From the NCBI GenBank assembly GCA_030596405.1, contig JAUVKB010000070.1, positions 1 to 10,148 of the forward strand: a DNA stretch of 10,148 bases, read 5' to 3'. The translations under genes and the position numbers were made by a program. The DNA comes from Deltaproteobacteria bacterium. Lineage in GTDB: Bacteria; Desulfobacterota; Desulfobacteria; Desulfobacterales; JAUVKB01. The notes under the pieces are model-generated. The model was not told the origin of the DNA, did no database searches, and saw nothing but the letters and a program-made list of their open reading frames with translations. Shown here in pieces: positions 7,163-10,148 of the stretch. How positions within the stretch are numbered: the stretch's first letter is position 1; each line of letters opens with the position of its first letter.

Positions 7163-8920
7163 ATGAATAAAGAATTAATAATAAACAAGCGGGCCGAACT
7201 GTTTGAAAAGAGAAATCAGGTCATTTCTCTGCCCCCTGAAAAAGCATTGGACGTTATTCTTAATGATCCACACCCGATGCCCCTTGTACATTCTTTTCCG
7301 GAAGAGGATTTTTATTTTCTTATACATGAAATAGGGCTTAAAGATTCTGTCTGTCTATTATCTCTGGCGTCTAACAGGCAGTGGGATTATATTTTAGACA
7401 TAGAAGCATGGGAAAAGGATCGGGTCGAAATAAAATCAATTACGCGATGGCTTGACCTGTTGCATAATGCGGACCCTGATCGTCTTACAAGATGGCTTCT
7501 GGATCAACACCTTGAATTTTTTGAATTTTACCTGTCCAAAAGTATCCAGGTAATTATAAGGGAGCACGATCAGGATCCATCTGATTTTGGATCTGATTTT
7601 TTCACTTATGACGGTATGTTTTATGTCAGGTTTATCGATTATCTTCATGATATTAAATCGGACGAAAATGATGATGAATACCAAAACAAAATTTTGTCAA
7701 TATTCCTCAAACACCTTGCAGATTATGACCACGTTACATACCAGAAGATCTTGCTTGAAACCGGCACCGTTATTGCCGCAGAATCTGAAGAAGAGGCTTA
7801 TCGATTAAGAAATTTCAGATTGGCTGAAAAGGGTTTTTTGCCTTTTGACGAGGCTGTCGGCATATATCAACCGTTAAAATCTAAACAACTCGAAAAACAT
7901 AACGCAAAAGTAATTGCAGACAAAACTGATGTTGAGGAATTTATCCACTTGCCTCTTTATCCTTCCGGAATGTTGAAGGAAGAAAACTTTTTTACCGGCG
8001 CTTTGAGACTCATACAAACTGAAAATATTCTCCATCAAATCCAGGCTGAATTTGCAGGTATGTGCAATCAGATTATTGCTGCTGATCAAAAAAAAATCAG
8101 GGGCAGGGAATCATTAAAAAATATTGTCAAAAAAGCTTGCGGATATATCAGTATCGGCCTTGAACGTTTAACGTTAAAAGACAAAAAGTCAGACACCAAC
8201 TTAAATATTGTCCGGTCTTCCGAATTGATACAAAGTTTTCCACTTTCTCATATTTTCAGGGTCGGTTACGGGCTTGCATTAGAGCTTAAGTGGAATGCTG
8301 ATAAGTGGAGAAAAACAAGCTGGTTTGCAAAGCAAAAATTGCCGCTAAGCTTTTGGAGTGAAGAATTGCTTGGAGTACTTGGAGGACTTCTGATAAAAAA
8401 GCCGTTGTTTTACGACAATTACAAAAATGGTGTGCTCTATAGAGAATTCTGTTTGCTTGACGAAATTAAGCAAACAGAAAAAACGCTCGACGAAATTATC
8501 GCTTTTGACAATCTTCTTTCGCTGATGGATATACGGATAGCACCCTTTTCCGATAGTTTTCTAACATATAAAAATCTTGTTTTGACCCTCTGGGCAAGGG
8601 ACTATCTCGGTCTGCCAAAAGACCCAGTAGGAGTAAAAGAGGAAGGATTAAAAAAAGTTGTCCCTCTTGCGCTTGACGAGTTTAAGCAGTTTTATGAAAA
8701 GTTATGGTCGGAAAACAACAGGCCGCACACAAGTACATCCATGAAAAAATCTTTTTTAGAATGGCTTTCATCAACCACAGGCCTGACCCCTTATGAAATA
8801 TCCTTTGAGCTGGGAGAAACCCTGGAAAATCTTTTTAATGAAATTGAAAACGAATATGGAAAAATTTTAGAAAAGGATCTTGATCCAAGATATATTAATC
8901 TGTTTCTGGTAAAAAACTAA
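7163..8920 (+). CDS. Uncharacterised protein, probable DUF6178 family
   Basis: A 585-residue protein of unknown function. It resembles what I recall of the DUF6178 family, found mainly in Desulfobacterota, but I could not confirm this by search. The sequence is soluble-looking: no signal peptide, no hydrophobic stretch long enough for a membrane helix, many charged residues, and an acidic patch near KSDENDDEYQ. N-terminal features are LPPEKALD (23-30), SFPEEDFYFLIHEIG (44-58) and SNRQWDYILD (70-79). The last two recall the helical repeats of MgtE-type N domains, where short 'proximity to effector' units read similarly; this is only a resemblance. The C-terminal part is mostly helical-looking and ends in DPRYINLF. 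I see no catalytic motif, nucleotide-binding loop or Cys cluster. The start is forced: an in-frame TAA (7160-7162) abuts the ATG. No good ribosome binding site precedes it. Its position 42 bases after the PEP carboxykinase gene suggests co-transcription, but no functional link is known to me. Confidence 0.8.
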   Translation: MNKELIINKRAELFEKRNQVISLPPEKALDVILNDPHPMPLVHSFPEEDFYFLIHEIGLKDSVCLLSLASNRQWDYILDIEAWEKDRVEIKSITRWLDLLHNADPDRLTRWLLDQHLEFFEFYLSKSIQVIIREHDQDPSDFGSDFFTYDGMFYVRFIDYLHDIKSDENDDEYQNKILSIFLKHLADYDHVTYQKILLETGTVIAAESEEEAYRLRNFRLAEKGFLPFDEAVGIYQPLKSKQLEKHNAKVIADKTDVEEFIHLPLYPSGMLKEENFFTGALRLIQTENILHQIQAEFAGMCNQIIAADQKKIRGRESLKNIVKKACGYISIGLERLTLKDKKSDTNLNIVRSSELIQSFPLSHIFRVGYGLALELKWNADKWRKTSWFAKQKLPLSFWSEELLGVLGGLLIKKPLFYDNYKNGVLYREFCLLDEIKQTEKTLDEIIAFDNLLSLMDIRIAPFSDSFLTYKNLVLTLWARDYLGLPKDPVGVKEEGLKKVVPLALDEFKQFYEKLWSENNRPHTSTSMKKSFLEWLSSTTGLTPYEISFELGETLENLFNEIENEYGKILEKDLDPRYINLFLVKN

Positions 8921-8949
8921 AAAAGTATTAATCTTTTGACCATATCTTT

Positions 8950-10148
8950 TCATACCGCCTTAACCGAAGGAAATTTAGATGGATCTGTATGAGGAAGGAA
9001 CCTGGCGGCGCTGAACCGGTTCATGAATTCCTGGTTTACGTTTAATTCAAGATAGGTAATACTGTCTCTAATCTTATCGATCTCTTCTATGCATTCATGT
9101 GATGTAAGCGCTATTGTTGCTCCGCCAAGCGAACTGTTTCCTAATGATTTATAACGATCAAGCGGCAAATCAGGAAGCATTCCGATTGATATCGCCGATT
9201 TGGGATTTATAAAAGATCCAAAAGTCCCTGCCACATAAAATATTGAAAGCTCTTTAAGAGACATCCCCACGCTCATTGTAATAGTTTCCAGAATAGTATA
9301 CATGGCTGCCTTGGATCTGACAAGACTGTCAAGGTCGGCCTGATTTATGGTCAGTTCCGAATTTGTGGCGGACATTTGTTCATCCACCACAATAAGCGTC
9401 TTAATACCATCCTGCTCCTTCAGCCTGCCGTTGCACATAGGCGGCACAAATTTGCCCCTGATGTCGATCATGCCGGAAAGAAAAAGTTGTGCCCCAAGGT
9501 CTATTAAGCCTGACCCGCATATCCCTTTGGGCGGTATGTCACCGATGGTATGTATCTCAAAATCGCGCGTAACAGGATCTATGCCGACCTGATCGATTAC
9601 CCCGGGACCCGCCATCATACCCATTCTGGTTACACCCCCTTCAAGCGCCGGGCCTGCTGCTCCGGCACAGGCAATAAGCCAGTTTTTGTTTCCGAGAACA
9701 ACCTCTGCATTTGTCCCAACGTCCACCAGGATGGAGGTCTCTTCAGCTTTGTTTAAACCGGAATATAAAATGCCTGCAATCAGGTCTCCGCCAAAATAGC
9801 TGCCGATATTTGGAAAAATCATTACCCTTGCCAGAGGGTTTACACTAACGCCCAGTTCCTCAGCCTTTAAAAGTCCTGGTCTGTTCACAACAGGAATATA
9901 AGGTTCTCGAATAATCCATCTGGGATTAAGCCCCATAAAAAGGTGGGTCATAGCTGTATTGCCCGCTATAGAGACAATATAAATATCATCCGGCTTGATT
10001 TTGCAGGAACCGCACATGGATAGAATTTTTTTGTTCAGACCGTTAACAATCAATTCATTGAGCCTTGTAATGCCTCCCTTCATGTCTGCATAATGTATCC
10101 TTGCCAGGATGTCGGGCCCAACAGATATCTGGGGATTGTCAAATGCGG
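8950..10148 (-). CDS. ASKHA-domain reductive activator of corrinoid-dependent enzymes (RACE / DUF4445; 5' end beyond the window)
   Basis: The minus-strand frame is open from the right edge to the TGA at 8950-8952, giving about 399 residues. The ATG at 10081-10083 is not the true start: the frame continues upstream with conserved-looking sequence (NPQISVGPDILARIHYAD) typical of this family just before the ASKHA part. The visible part contains SIAGNTAMTHLFMG, the ATPase-type phosphate loop VDVGTNAEVVLGNK (about 9690-9735), the Gly-rich CAGAAGPALEGG, GICGSGLID, and VAGTFGSFINP near the C-terminus. Homologues (RamA and related proteins, COG3894) use ATP hydrolysis to drive reduction of inactive Co(II) corrinoid proteins to Co(I). 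They normally carry an N-terminal 2Fe-2S ferredoxin domain, expected beyond 10148. It is convergent with the preceding gene, 29 bases apart. The context suggests corrinoid methyltransferases further right; none is visible. A CGSC motif (10003-10014) is noted separately. Confidence 0.9.
   Translation of the reverse strand, partial: AFDNPQISVGPDILARIHYADMKGGITRLNELIVNGLNKKILSMCGSCKIKPDDIYIVSIAGNTAMTHLFMGLNPRWIIREPYIPVVNRPGLLKAEELGVSVNPLARVMIFPNIGSYFGGDLIAGILYSGLNKAEETSILVDVGTNAEVVLGNKNWLIACAGAAGPALEGGVTRMGMMAGPGVIDQVGIDPVTRDFEIHTIGDIPPKGICGSGLIDLGAQLFLSGMIDIRGKFVPPMCNGRLKEQDGIKTLIVVDEQMSATNSELTINQADLDSLVRSKAAMYTILETITMSVGMSLKELSIFYVAGTFGSFINPKSAISIGMLPDLPLDRYKSLGNSSLGGATIALTSHECIEEIDKIRDSITYLELNVNQEFMNRFSAARFLPHTDPSKFPSVKAV

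Noticed and set aside
8921..8949. Terminator between the two convergent genes
   Set aside because: Only a 5-bp all-weak pairing (AAAAG with CTTTT) is present, with no GC stem; insufficient for a terminator call.
10081..10083. Minus-strand ATG as the start of the corrinoid activator
   Set aside because: The frame continues upstream to the window edge with conserved family sequence; a 377-residue start would cut the linker region.

Overview
The window is about 10.1 kb of moderately AT-rich, densely coding bacterial DNA. It holds five protein genes on the plus strand, the first cut by the left edge, and one on the minus strand cut by the right edge. The gene set suggests an anaerobic member of the Desulfobacterota (former Deltaproteobacteria, Desulfobacterales-like): an archaeal-type GTP-class PEP carboxykinase, a protein resembling the DUF6178 family, and an ASKHA-type reductive activator of corrinoid enzymes. 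This placement is inferred from gene families, as there is no rRNA or other phylogenetic marker here.

Left part (1-5031): a tight sucrose operon. The C-terminal part of a PfkB-family sugar kinase, probably a fructokinase, overlaps by ATGA a bifunctional sucrose-phosphate synthase/phosphatase. A sucrose synthase with a TTG start follows 15 bases later. Together they can make sucrose from UDP-glucose and fructose-6-P, split it reversibly into NDP-glucose and fructose, and return fructose to fructose-6-P. That closes a cycle suited to a storage compound or compatible solute. The sucrose synthase lacks the plant-type Gln/Asn pair linked to UDP preference, so it may accept ADP.

Middle part (5032-8920): a 130-base gap holds a terminator-like hairpin, a possible -10 box and a good ribosome binding site. 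It leads into a divergent PEP carboxykinase, the entry point of gluconeogenesis. Its core catalytic motifs are conserved, but the canonical aromatic guanine-binding segment is replaced. A 585-residue protein of unknown function follows after 42 bases and is probably co-transcribed.

Right part (8921-10148): a convergent minus-strand gene for the ASKHA/DUF4445 part of a corrinoid-protein reductive activator. Its N-terminus lies beyond the window. It points to corrinoid-dependent methyl-transfer metabolism nearby and looks unrelated to the sugar genes.

I found no RNA gene, mobile element, CRISPR array or tandem repeat. I see no clearly new multi-gene system. The most useful leads are the nucleotide specificity of the sucrose synthase and of the PEP carboxykinase, and the uncharacterised 585-residue protein.
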